Shown here piece by piece: positions 6,602-14,577 of a stretch of 15,666 nt of DNA (position 1 is the first letter of the stretch; every line of letters begins with the position of its first letter). The notes under the pieces are model-generated. The model was not told the DNA's origin and did not search any database. It saw only the letters and a list, made by a program, of their open reading frames with translations. Source of the DNA: Chitinophagaceae bacterium. Its GTDB lineage: Bacteria; Bacteroidota; Bacteroidia; Chitinophagales; Chitinophagaceae. The stretch lies in contig JADGPY010000299.1 of NCBI GenBank assembly GCA_017882205.1, positions 1 through 15,666 of the forward strand, read 5' to 3'. Both the position numbers and the translations under genes were made by a program.

Positions 6602-7391
6602 GATAATTAATTGGATATTAATATTTGGATTGGTTTCTATACGCATATCTGCACAAACCAACCTGGCCATTTATCACACAAGTGGGAGGGTGGAAATTAT
6701 TCAAGGTAATAATTCGAAAATAGCAGTGCGCGGAGACGCGATTGCAAAATCAAATTCCCTGCTCTTAAGAGAGGGGGCCGATTGTATGTTGATTGGAGCA
6801 AATGGAAAGTCATTACAATTAAATTCTGCCGGATCTTATTCTTACGAAAAACTTCAGCAATTAATTATAAAGGCAGGAGTAACTAACGTTAGCCAGCGTT
6901 ATTTTAAATATGTTTATGATAACTTATTCAATGTTCCAAAGGCTGATAAGCTATCTGTTTCCCCTGTTGTTTTTCGTGATGAAGTCCTAATGAAAGAGCC
7001 TGTCAATTATTCAATAGTTCTTTCAACACACTTTTTATTTTCATGGAAGAAGCCTGTTGATAAGAATAGTGTTCGAATAATAATCCGTAATGAAGATGTG
7101 GCGATATTTGACAGTGTATTTAAAAATGCCACAACTGCCGTTATTGATCTCTCAAAACTTCGTCATCATGGAATTTTGTACCAATGGCGTGCTGAAGAAG
7201 CGGGTGCAAAACAACATCCGGATGCCTGGAATGAATTTTTGATTCCCATGAAGAAGGATTGGAAGGACGTGCGTGCAGAACAAAAATTGGTTCATTCTAA
7301 TACTCTTAATAAAGCGCTTAAAAAACAGATGCAATTGGATCTGTTTGAGAAATGGAAGAGAAGCACCGGGAGTTTAAATCCGGTTGGATGA
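6591..7391 (+). CDS. Periplasmic FecR-like protein with FnIII-like region
   Basis: This encodes up to 266 residues. A signal peptide ends at SAQ (22). Residues ~24-85 resemble the FecR domain: a SGRVEI strand, then VRGDAIAKSNSLLLREGADCMLI and GKSLQLNSAGSYSY. Residues ~145-205 look like a fibronectin-III/Ig-type strand pattern (FLFSWKKPVDKNSVRIII, then GILYQWRAEE). The C-terminus is lysine-rich and helical. FecR-type domains in the periplasm pass signals to membrane partners in other systems; FecR-like genes beside CHASE2 genes are familiar to me in several phyla. The start is open. GTG 6591 directly abuts a GGAGG site, whereas ATT 6597 has the usual 6-nt spacing and overlaps the CHASE2 stop as ATTAA; it would give an N-terminus of KIINW after the initiator Met. 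Coordinates use the GTG. The stop lies 6 bp from the convergent HD gene stop. Confidence 0.75.
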   Translation: MLIKIINWILIFGLVSIRISAQTNLAIYHTSGRVEIIQGNNSKIAVRGDAIAKSNSLLLREGADCMLIGANGKSLQLNSAGSYSYEKLQQLIIKAGVTNVSQRYFKYVYDNLFNVPKADKLSVSPVVFRDEVLMKEPVNYSIVLSTHFLFSWKKPVDKNSVRIIIRNEDVAIFDSVFKNATTAVIDLSKLRHHGILYQWRAEEAGAKQHPDAWNEFLIPMKKDWKDVRAEQKLVHSNTLNKALKKQMQLDLFEKWKRSTGSLNPVG

Positions 7392-7397
7392 TTCAAC

Positions 7398-8600
7398 TTA
7401 TTTTTTATCATACAGCAAAAAAAATATGATATATGCAAGCATACAGACCACAAGGCCTATCATGAACACGGTATATGCCCACGTAGTAAAACGATACTTT
7501 CTTGCAAGAACTTTCCCCATAAAGTAAATATCCATGATAAGGCTTTCATAAAGGTATTCGGTATCCACCATCATTTCCTTAACAGCAGATTTATATTCCA
7601 TCAGCGGCATATTATGAAAGTTTCCAAAGAATAAAAGATTTGCTTCTTTTCTTATTATCTGCTGTGGCGTAAATTTTCCATGTGATATCTTTGGACGGGT
7701 AGAAAGTATCGCGAGTACTATGGTGGTAACGCTGACACAGATCATCATCAACGTTGGGATCACCAGGAAGCGATTAGTATCAAGCTTTGTAAAAATAAGC
7801 GAGATGATGATTGATAAAATTATGGAATTAATACTGATGAGAAGGTTAGCCTTTCCATCTCCCATTTGGCTCAGTTGCATGTGATTGTGAGATGCAGTCC
7901 TGAATAAGGTTTCTACTCCCCTGTCAAATTTTGTTTTTGAATCAAAAAGATTCCTTTGTTCATCTATTTCATTGTCAAGGTCCACGGTGGTTGCGTGTTT
8001 TATTACAGCAAACTGGGCCTTTAATTTCATCAGGTTGTTTCTTTTTTCTTTTTCAAAGTTCTTCCTTGCGAAAGGGCTGAAGTAAAAATGACTTTGAAGA
8101 AATTCAATGTTTAATTGTAGCCATTCATCATCCTTGTATTTTTCATTACGGGTTAGTTCCCATTCTTTTCGCAATAATTCCAATTCTTCAAAGTAGGTAA
8201 TGTCTGATAAATGAAATAGAATAGCGTCGCATAATATCCTGGCTGTAATTGAATGTGGATGTTGAGGAATCCGTGTTGCAAGGATACATGACTGGATCTG
8301 ATCTATGTCTTCCTTATCAAGTCCCTTCGCTTCAAAAAATATCTTAGCATGTTTAGCGCCATGTTCTTCATGATGCAAGGGATCTTCCTTATATCCTATA
8401 TTACTAAACCAACCGGCAAGATGAACTATAAACCGGTCATGTTTACTAATATCACTCTCCATGCTGATCATATCACATACCCTGACTATCTTGACGGTAT
8501 GCCTGTAATTATGAAACAGGATCTTATCTGCAAAATGCTCTTTCATAAAATGCTCAACGTAAAGGGATGTTTCTCTTAGCAGTTCACTTGTTATTTTCAT
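7398..8600 (-). CDS. Degenerate HD domain fused to a DUF5706 (Pycsar effector-type) membrane domain
   Basis: This encodes 400 residues. Residues ~1-200 follow the HD phosphohydrolase pattern: FHNYRHT (His34), LAGWFSNIGY (61-70), HHEEHGAKHAKIFF (76-89) and ARILCDAILFHLSD (120-133). The HD dyad expected at 66-67 (usually WFHDxGY) is Ser-Asn, and the usual DAD motif is DAI, so metal binding is probably lost. Residues ~225-400 match DUF5706, the transmembrane effector domain of Pycsar systems: LFRTASHNHMQLSQMGDGKANLL, membrane segments at ~253-272 and 278-300, a cytoplasmic stretch, then a last membrane segment at ~374-397. In Pycsar defence, such effectors respond to cyclic nucleotides made by a PycC cyclase; no cyclase is encoded in this window. 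HD-DUF5706 fusions are, as I recall, common in Bacteroidota and often have an intact HD. The gene is divergent from recG and convergent with the FecR-like gene. Confidence 0.85.
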   Translation of the reverse strand: MKITSELLRETSLYVEHFMKEHFADKILFHNYRHTVKIVRVCDMISMESDISKHDRFIVHLAGWFSNIGYKEDPLHHEEHGAKHAKIFFEAKGLDKEDIDQIQSCILATRIPQHPHSITARILCDAILFHLSDITYFEELELLRKEWELTRNEKYKDDEWLQLNIEFLQSHFYFSPFARKNFEKEKRNNLMKLKAQFAVIKHATTVDLDNEIDEQRNLFDSKTKFDRGVETLFRTASHNHMQLSQMGDGKANLLISINSIILSIIISLIFTKLDTNRFLVIPTLMMICVSVTTIVLAILSTRPKISHGKFTPQQIIRKEANLLFFGNFHNMPLMEYKSAVKEMMVDTEYLYESLIMDIYFMGKVLARKYRFTTWAYTVFMIGLVVCMLAYIIFFLLYDKK

Positions 8601-8670
8601 AATTATGAAGATATTTATTTTCCTGACGATCCCGAAATTATAGTTCTAAGGAAGATCAACCTTTCCCCTC

Positions 8671-8678
8671 TATATTTG
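8671..8678 (+). promoter_or_regulatory. Candidate -7 box for recG
   Basis: TATATTTG matches the Bacteroidota -7 box TAnnTTTG exactly. No TTTG is visible at the expected -33 distance. If used, transcription would start near 8685, so GTG 8678 could not be the recG start and the leader would be short. Confidence 0.35.
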
Positions 8679-8708
8679 TGAAAACAACTGACGATCGCTT
8701 ACACTGCA

Positions 8709-10805
8709 TCCATACTGCAAAACCCTATAGAATATCTAAAGGGGGTAGGGCCTGACAGAGCTGAATTGCTCAAAAAAGAGCTCAACATTTTTTCATTTGG
8801 TGACCTGCTTGAATATTTTCCATTCAGGCATGTTGATAAAACCGAGGTAACGGGTATTTCGGATATTCCGGCCTTCCCGGATTATATCCAAATTGTCGGA
8901 ACACTACGTAAGTTACAAGTTGAAGGAGATAACCGTAAAAAAAGATTAGTAGGATTACTTCAGGATGATACAGGTACTATTGAACTTGTATGGTTCCAGG
9001 GAATTAGCTGGCTTCAAAAAACTTTAACTGTTGGTAACCGTTACCTGGTTTTTGGTAAAACCGGGTTCTATATGGGTGAGCCCCAGATCACACATCCGGA
9101 AATGGAAGTTATGACTCCACAAAAAAGTGAAGGCAAAGGTTTTCTGGAACCTATGTATCCAACAACTGAAAAATTAAAATCACGCGGATTAAGTGGCCGG
9201 CAGATAGGCAAATTAACCTATCATCTTTTTTCATTGTTAAATGAAAAGGAAGTGGTTGAAAATTTGCCATTGCCATTGATTTCAGAGTTACAGTTAATCG
9301 GAAGATACCAGGCTTATAAGCAGATTCATTTTCCGATTAATCTTGAAGAATATTTCCAGGCAGTTAAAAGGATCAAATTTGAAGAACTTTTCTTATCTCA
9401 ATTGAGGCTTGGCCTACTGCGATCAGCGAGGCACCGGTTTTCCAAAGGACTTATTTTTAATAAGGTAGGTGAACTCTTTAATACATTTTATAATTCTTAT
9501 CTGCCATTTCAATTAACAGGAGCACAAAAAAGAGTGTTAAAGGAAATCAGGAGAGATGCAGGCAGCGGCCGCCAGATGAACCGGCTCTTACAAGGCGATG
9601 TAGGAAGTGGGAAAACGATGGTGGCTTTGCTCGCAATGTTAATAGCAGCAGATAATAATTTTCAAAGTTGCCTCATGGCACCTACGGAAATATTGGCGCG
9701 GCAACATTATAATGGAATTACTAAGCTTCTGAAGGATATGCCAGTAAAAGTGGGAATTCTTACAGGCTCAAGCACCGCAAAGGAAAGAAAAATCCTGCTT
9801 CCAGCCTGTGAAGATGGTTCTTTGAATATCCTGATCGGTACACATGCCGTTATTGAGGACACGGTACAATTCAAAAACCTGGGGCTTGCCATTGTAGACG
9901 AACAGCATCGTTTTGGGGTAGAGCAACGCGCAAGATTGTGGAAAAAAAATGATCTTCATCCACACATTCTTGTAATGACCGCAACTCCCATTCCCCGCAC
10001 ATTGGCATTAACCGCATACGGAGATCTTGATTATAGCATTATGGATGAAATGCCGCCTGGAAGGCAACCTGTTATAACAGTTCATCGTTCTGAACATTCA
10101 AGGCCGCAGGTAATGGATTTTATAAAACAACAGATCCGGATGGGAAGGCAGGCCTACCTCATCTATCCATTGATTGAAGAATCAATGAAATTGGATTTTG
10201 AAAACCTGATGAAAGGATATGAAGAAGTAAAAGCTTTTTTCCCTGAGCCCCAATATTGGATAAGCATGATACATGGCAGGCAAAAGGCTTCACAAAAGGA
10301 AGCGAATATGCAACGATTTGTTAATGGAGAAACCCAGATCATGGTTTCAACCACAGTAATTGAAGTAGGTGTAGACATTCCGAATGCTTCTGTAATGGTG
10401 ATAGAAAGTGCTGAAAAATTTGGCCTTCCTCAATTACACCAGCTTAGGGGTCGGGTTGGCCGTGGTAGTGCTAAAAGTTATTGTGTATTGCTTAGCGGAA
10501 CAAAAATAAGCAGTGAGGCTAAACAGCGACTTAAAATTATGTGTGAAACAAATGATGGTTTTATAATTGCAGAGAAAGATCTTGAACTTCGTGGGCCTGG
10601 TGATATTGAAGGAACAAAACAAAGTGGGATTCTTAACTTTAAGCTTGCGAATATTGTGGAGGATAAAGAACTGGTGGAACTGGCAAAAAATGTTGCTGAA
10701 ACTATAATAGAAAAAGACTCCGGGCTGGATTTGCCGGAAAATTTGTCTTTGTCAAAGTTTCTAAAGTCACAAAAAGGTAAAACAGTTTGGAGCAAAATCT
10801 CATGA
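8709..10805 (+). CDS. recG: ATP-dependent DNA helicase RecG (start codon unresolved)
   Basis: RecG remodels stalled replication forks and Holliday junctions in the cytoplasm. The first standard start in frame is TTG 8766, giving 679 residues. However, codons from about 8709 still encode RecG-like sequence (SILQNPIEYLKGVGPDRAE), normally near the N-terminus. The frame is open back to 8682 (TGA at 8679) with no ATG, GTG or TTG; CTG 8688, ATC 8694, ATA 8712 and CTG 8715 are the near-cognate options. Numbering from TTG: an OB-type wedge domain lies at ~30-130 and Walker A GDVGSGKT at 277-284. Further on are APTEILARQHY, the DEQH box at 378-381, MTATPIPRT, VIEVGVDIPNA, QLRGRVGRG, and the C-terminal TRG element with EKDLELRGPGDIEGTKQSG. 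Family length is ~690-700 residues, which also supports the upstream extension. The helicase is intact; only initiation is odd. Confidence 0.93.
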   Translation, partial: SILQNPIEYLKGVGPDRAELLKKELNIFSFGDLLEYFPFRHVDKTEVTGISDIPAFPDYIQIVGTLRKLQVEGDNRKKRLVGLLQDDTGTIELVWFQGISWLQKTLTVGNRYLVFGKTGFYMGEPQITHPEMEVMTPQKSEGKGFLEPMYPTTEKLKSRGLSGRQIGKLTYHLFSLLNEKEVVENLPLPLISELQLIGRYQAYKQIHFPINLEEYFQAVKRIKFEELFLSQLRLGLLRSARHRFSKGLIFNKVGELFNTFYNSYLPFQLTGAQKRVLKEIRRDAGSGRQMNRLLQGDVGSGKTMVALLAMLIAADNNFQSCLMAPTEILARQHYNGITKLLKDMPVKVGILTGSSTAKERKILLPACEDGSLNILIGTHAVIEDTVQFKNLGLAIVDEQHRFGVEQRARLWKKNDLHPHILVMTATPIPRTLALTAYGDLDYSIMDEMPPGRQPVITVHRSEHSRPQVMDFIKQQIRMGRQAYLIYPLIEESMKLDFENLMKGYEEVKAFFPEPQYWISMIHGRQKASQKEANMQRFVNGETQIMVSTTVIEVGVDIPNASVMVIESAEKFGLPQLHQLRGRVGRGSAKSYCVLLSGTKISSEAKQRLKIMCETNDGFIIAEKDLELRGPGDIEGTKQSGILNFKLANIVEDKELVELAKNVAETIIEKDSGLDLPENLSLSKFLKSQKGKTVWSKIS

Positions 10806-10884
10806 TCGGTTGAAATCAGCAGGATGTTAATATGGTATTAAATCATTTTTAGTCGGCTAATAAATAAAACTTCCATCCGGTATG

Positions 10885-10916
10885 TTTCGTAATTTCATGT
10901 CAGGATTGTACCCTTG
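10885..10916 (+). promoter_or_regulatory. Weak candidate promoter of the T9SS substrate operon
   Basis: TTTCG (10885-10889), a 19-nt spacer and TACCCTTG (10909-10916) resemble TTTG-N19-TAnnTTTG with mismatches in both boxes. An alternative -7 box ATTCTTTG lies at 10919-10926. No better candidate was seen in the 143 bp between recG and the next gene, and no clear recG terminator either. Confidence 0.25.
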
Positions 10917-10948
10917 GAATTCTTTGAAATGGCCATTGTAAAAAAAAA

Positions 10949-13900
10949 ATGTTGAGATTGTCTAAGCTTATTATTCGTACACTTTTCATTCTTGTTATTT
11001 CCACAGGTTTTTTTGGAAATGTTGTTGCACAAATTGAATACATACAAAACAAAGGTCAGTGGGATAGCCGTGTAAAATTCATGAGTCATGCTGGTAATGG
11101 CGCGGTGTTTCTCGAAAAGAATGGATTTACAATTGTTCAGTATAAGGCGGAAGATTTTGAACGTTTGGCTCTCAAAATGCATGGGATTCCTACCAATAAG
11201 TATTCTTCAGACCCGGATTCTAACATACTGCATGCTCACGCCTATGCTGTCGAATTTCTAAATGCAAAACCTGATCCTGAGATTATCGCCGATAGAAGCA
11301 TAGGATCAGTGAATAATTATTTTATTGGAAATGATAAGACTAAATGGGCTTCGGGATGCGGTGTTTTTAATGGAGTTACTTATAAAGATATTTATCCCGG
11401 CATTGATGTCCATTATTATTCAGATGCCGGTGGCAGGCTTAAATACGACCTTATAGTTGCTCCCGGAGCCAATATTGATAATATATCGCTGAAATATCGT
11501 GGTGCTGATAAGTTGTCTGTAAAAAATAATGAACTTATCATTTCAACTTCAGTTGGAGAAAATAAAGAATTAAATCCCTATACGTACCAGGTGGTAGAGA
11601 AGGAGAGAAAGGAATTAGAATGTCGTTATGTAGTAAAAGGTGATGTGGTAAAATTTAAGGTAAAAGATTATTCCCCTGGTAGCACAATGATAATTGATCC
11701 TACAAGAATATTTTTTACCTACACAGGAAGTACAACGGATAATTGGGGATTTACAGCCACTTATGGACCTGATGGAAGTTTTTTCTCCGGTGGTATTGTT
11801 TTCGGAACCGGATTCCCTGTATCGCCGGGTGCTTATAAAATTAATTTCCAGGGTGGATCGTACGACATAGGCATACTGAAACTAACTCCCGATGGAGTCA
11901 ACAGGGTTTATGCCACTTATATTGGAGGTTCCAATCGGGATCAGCCTCACAGCTTAATCGTAGATGCACAGGGTAATCTAATCCTGACTGGCATTACAGA
12001 ATCGACAGATTATCCGGTTACCTCCACTGTAGTGGGACCTGGAGGGGGCTGGGATATTATAGTTACCAAATTGAATGCCGCAGGAACTGCTTTGATAGGT
12101 TCATTACGTATTGGAGGAACCGGAGACGATGGTGTAAATATTCGATATAAAGGTGATGGAGAGGGAACTTTATCTCTGAACCGAAATTATGGTGATGATG
12201 CCCGAAGCCAGGTTATTATTGATGCTGCCAATAATATTTATATTGCTGCCTGCACCAGGTCTGGTGGATCAGTAGCTAATAGATTTCCAACAACTCCCGG
12301 CGTTGTTCAACAAGCTCCTACAGGAGCTCAGGACGCAGTGGTACTAAAAATAAACGCAACTTGTAATGCTGTTCTTTGGAGTACTTTACTTGGAGGGAGT
12401 GGAGATGATGCCGCTTATAGCCTTGCGTTGGGAAGTAATAATAATGTTTACGTTGCTGGTGGTACAGCAAGTGATGCCGCAAGCTTTAGCGAAATCAGTT
12501 CCTCAGGAGTGATTTCAAGCAGCAATAGCGGAGGCACTTGTGATGGATTTGTGGTGGAACTTGATAATACGGGCACCACTGCTATTAAAGGCACTTTCCT
12601 GGGAACAAGTTCCCCAGACCAGGCTTATGGTATTCAGACTGATAAAAACGGTTCAGTTTACGTCATGGGGCAAACAGAGGGTACCTGGCCAATATTCAAT
12701 GCTGGTTATTCTAATACGAATGGAAAGCAGTTTATCGTCAAGCTGCAACCAGATCTTAGCGCTTATGTTTATTCAACTGTTTTTGGGTCAGGATCTCCAT
12801 TCCCAAATATTTCTCCAACGGCCTTCCTGGTGGACAGATGTGAAAATGTGTATGTCTCAGGATGGGGTGGTAAAGCAAACTCAGGTACAGGCTATAATAC
12901 CGGAACAACTATTGGATTACCGGTGACTGCCGATGCTATTAAGTCAGTAACTGATCCATCAGGGAGTGATTTTTATTTTATCGTATTAAAAAAGGATGCA
13001 GCCAGCCTTTTATATGGAACATTTTTTGGCCAGGATGATCCGGTTGGCAATAATCCTCCACAAACATTTGGTGACCATGTAGATGGGGGAACAAGCAGGT
13101 TTGATCGGAATGGTGTAATATACCAGGCAATCTGTGCCAATTGTGGCAGAACAGTAAATTTCCAGGGTGATCCGGGAAGTTGGAGACCACAAAACCTTGC
13201 CACGAACGGTGGTAGATGTAACCTGGGAATGCTGAAGATTGAAATGAATTTTGCCGGAGTTGCCGCAGGACCGGAAGCTTCTATCAGCGGAATTCCAAAT
13301 GATACGGTGGGTTGTGTTTCATTAACTGTAAATTTTGCAGATACCATACTGGCTACCGCGCCACAAAAAGGAAAGAAATTTATTTGGGATTTTGGAGATG
13401 GTTCTCCAAAAGATAGCACTGGCCCTAATGTAGCACATACTTATGGAACTGTAGGAAGATATCGTGTTATGCTGGTGGCAATTGATAGTTCCACCTGTAA
13501 TATCGCAGATACTGCCTATTTAACTATCAAAGCAGGAAATAACAGGGCTATCGTAAATTTTGATTTTACTAAACTACCTCCTTGTACCAATCTTACCGAC
13601 AGCTTTAGCAACTTATCAATTCCAACATTTGGAGGCTTTGGGCCGAGAAGTTTTATATGGGATTTTGGCGATGGAAGCGCTAATATTAATACCGGGATTA
13701 ATCCTGTGGTACACACCTATGCAAGCCCCGGTACGTATGTAGTAAAACTTACGATCCAGGATACATTATTTTGTAACTCTCCGGTAGATACTGTAAAAAC
13801 GATTCGTCTATCCCCGGTATTAAAAGCCCAATTTAATACACCGGCCAGGGGCTGTGTTCCTTACAATGCAGTATTTGATAATGTCTCGTTAGGGGGGCTT

Positions 13901-14575
13901 GGATTCCTTTGGGATTTTGGTGATGGTACAACATCTACTTTGGATAATCCAACCCATGTTTATGCAAATATTGGAACGTATAAGATCAAACTATATGCAT
14001 TTGATTCAACCTCTTGTAATACCGTTGATTCTACGTCATTTACCATCTCCGTAAATGCTATACCTATTGCCTCTTTCACATTTTCACCAATACCACCGCT
14101 TGAAAATAAGCCCATCAATTTCACCAATCAATCATTTGGTGCCGATAGCTATCAATGGAATTTCGGTGATGGGGACAGCAGCATTGAAGTAAACCCCAGT
14201 CATTTATTTAATTCTACTTCATCATACAATGTTTGCCTTACTGCCATCAGCAATGCTGGCTGCGCAGATGATACCTGTATGGCTGTAGCTGCTTTGATAA
14301 GGCCTTTATTGGATTTGCCGAACGCATTTACACCCGGTAAATTTGGGATCAATGGCATTATAACTGTCAAAGGGTTTGGGATAAAAGAAATGAATTGGTC
14401 CATTTACAATAGGTGGGGACAAAAAGTTTTTGAGACTACCAGTACTAAATCCGGTTGGGATGGTACTTTTAAGGGAGTCATTCAACCGATGGATGTTTAC
14501 ACTTATACTTTGGATGCATCATTTACCGATGGTAAGACTCTTAGAAAAACTGGTGATATCACATTATTACGATAA
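10949..14575 (+). CDS. Large T9SS type B surface protein with SBBP-type repeats and four PKD domains
   Basis: This encodes 1208 residues. The signal peptide ends at VVAQ (~27). Residues ~28-250 resemble the DUF7948 region found before SBBP repeats (IEYIQNKGQWDSRVKF, VYKDIYPGIDVHYY-like segment TYKDIYPGIDVHYYSDAGGR). Residues ~250-760 carry beta-propeller-type repeats with the SBBP signature (YIGGSNRDQPHSLIVDAQGN, LLGGSGDDAAYSLALGSNNN, FLGTSSPDQAYGIQTDKNGS). Four PKD domains follow, with cores FIWDFGDGS (~811), FIWDFGDGS (~901), FLWDFGDGT (~986) and YQWNFGDGD (~1069), each ending in a cysteine-containing strand. Residues ~1122-1208 are the gliding-motility-associated type B C-terminal sorting domain (LPNAFTP, WSIYNRWGQKVFE, WDGTFKG, YTYTLDA). 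The protein is thus exported by T9SS to the surface or medium, probably as an adhesin or structural protein. It is 2 bp from, and likely coupled to, the PorP/SprF gene. Confidence 0.92.
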   Translation: MLRLSKLIIRTLFILVISTGFFGNVVAQIEYIQNKGQWDSRVKFMSHAGNGAVFLEKNGFTIVQYKAEDFERLALKMHGIPTNKYSSDPDSNILHAHAYAVEFLNAKPDPEIIADRSIGSVNNYFIGNDKTKWASGCGVFNGVTYKDIYPGIDVHYYSDAGGRLKYDLIVAPGANIDNISLKYRGADKLSVKNNELIISTSVGENKELNPYTYQVVEKERKELECRYVVKGDVVKFKVKDYSPGSTMIIDPTRIFFTYTGSTTDNWGFTATYGPDGSFFSGGIVFGTGFPVSPGAYKINFQGGSYDIGILKLTPDGVNRVYATYIGGSNRDQPHSLIVDAQGNLILTGITESTDYPVTSTVVGPGGGWDIIVTKLNAAGTALIGSLRIGGTGDDGVNIRYKGDGEGTLSLNRNYGDDARSQVIIDAANNIYIAACTRSGGSVANRFPTTPGVVQQAPTGAQDAVVLKINATCNAVLWSTLLGGSGDDAAYSLALGSNNNVYVAGGTASDAASFSEISSSGVISSSNSGGTCDGFVVELDNTGTTAIKGTFLGTSSPDQAYGIQTDKNGSVYVMGQTEGTWPIFNAGYSNTNGKQFIVKLQPDLSAYVYSTVFGSGSPFPNISPTAFLVDRCENVYVSGWGGKANSGTGYNTGTTIGLPVTADAIKSVTDPSGSDFYFIVLKKDAASLLYGTFFGQDDPVGNNPPQTFGDHVDGGTSRFDRNGVIYQAICANCGRTVNFQGDPGSWRPQNLATNGGRCNLGMLKIEMNFAGVAAGPEASISGIPNDTVGCVSLTVNFADTILATAPQKGKKFIWDFGDGSPKDSTGPNVAHTYGTVGRYRVMLVAIDSSTCNIADTAYLTIKAGNNRAIVNFDFTKLPPCTNLTDSFSNLSIPTFGGFGPRSFIWDFGDGSANINTGINPVVHTYASPGTYVVKLTIQDTLFCNSPVDTVKTIRLSPVLKAQFNTPARGCVPYNAVFDNVSLGGLGFLWDFGDGTTSTLDNPTHVYANIGTYKIKLYAFDSTSCNTVDSTSFTISVNAIPIASFTFSPIPPLENKPINFTNQSFGADSYQWNFGDGDSSIEVNPSHLFNSTSSYNVCLTAISNAGCADDTCMAVAALIRPLLDLPNAFTPGKFGINGIITVKGFGIKEMNWSIYNRWGQKVFETTSTKSGWDGTFKGVIQPMDVYTYTLDASFTDGKTLRKTGDITLLR
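13381..14175 (+). repeat. Four PKD-domain coding repeats
   Basis: The core TGGGATTTTGG-GATGG recurs at about 13386, 13660 and 13911, and a diverged copy TGGAATTTCGGTGATGG lies near 14156. Spacing is about 245-275 bp. The flanks are well diverged, so these are old tandem domain duplications inside one gene rather than recent repeats. Confidence 0.8.
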
Positions 14576-14577
14576 CC

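Noticed and set aside
7392..7397. Terminator between the convergent FecR-like and HD-DUF5706 genes
   Set aside because: Only 6 bp separate the stops, and no stem-loop with a T-run could be found on either strand.
8678..8755. Short frame from GTG 8678 ending in TGA at 8753
   Set aside because: It is only about 25 codons with no recognisable product, and its start overlaps the -7 box. It was kept only as one possible explanation for the recG start problem.
12973..13419. Long antisense open frame (148 residues) inside the T9SS substrate gene
   Set aside because: It has no signal, no domain and no ribosome binding site, and it sits opposite well-conserved repeat and PKD sequence, so it is a shadow frame.
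13381..14175. Repeated TGGGATTTTGG motifs considered as a CRISPR or regulatory repeat
   Set aside because: They are in frame, about 250 bp apart, and encode the WDFGDG core of PKD domains in one protein.
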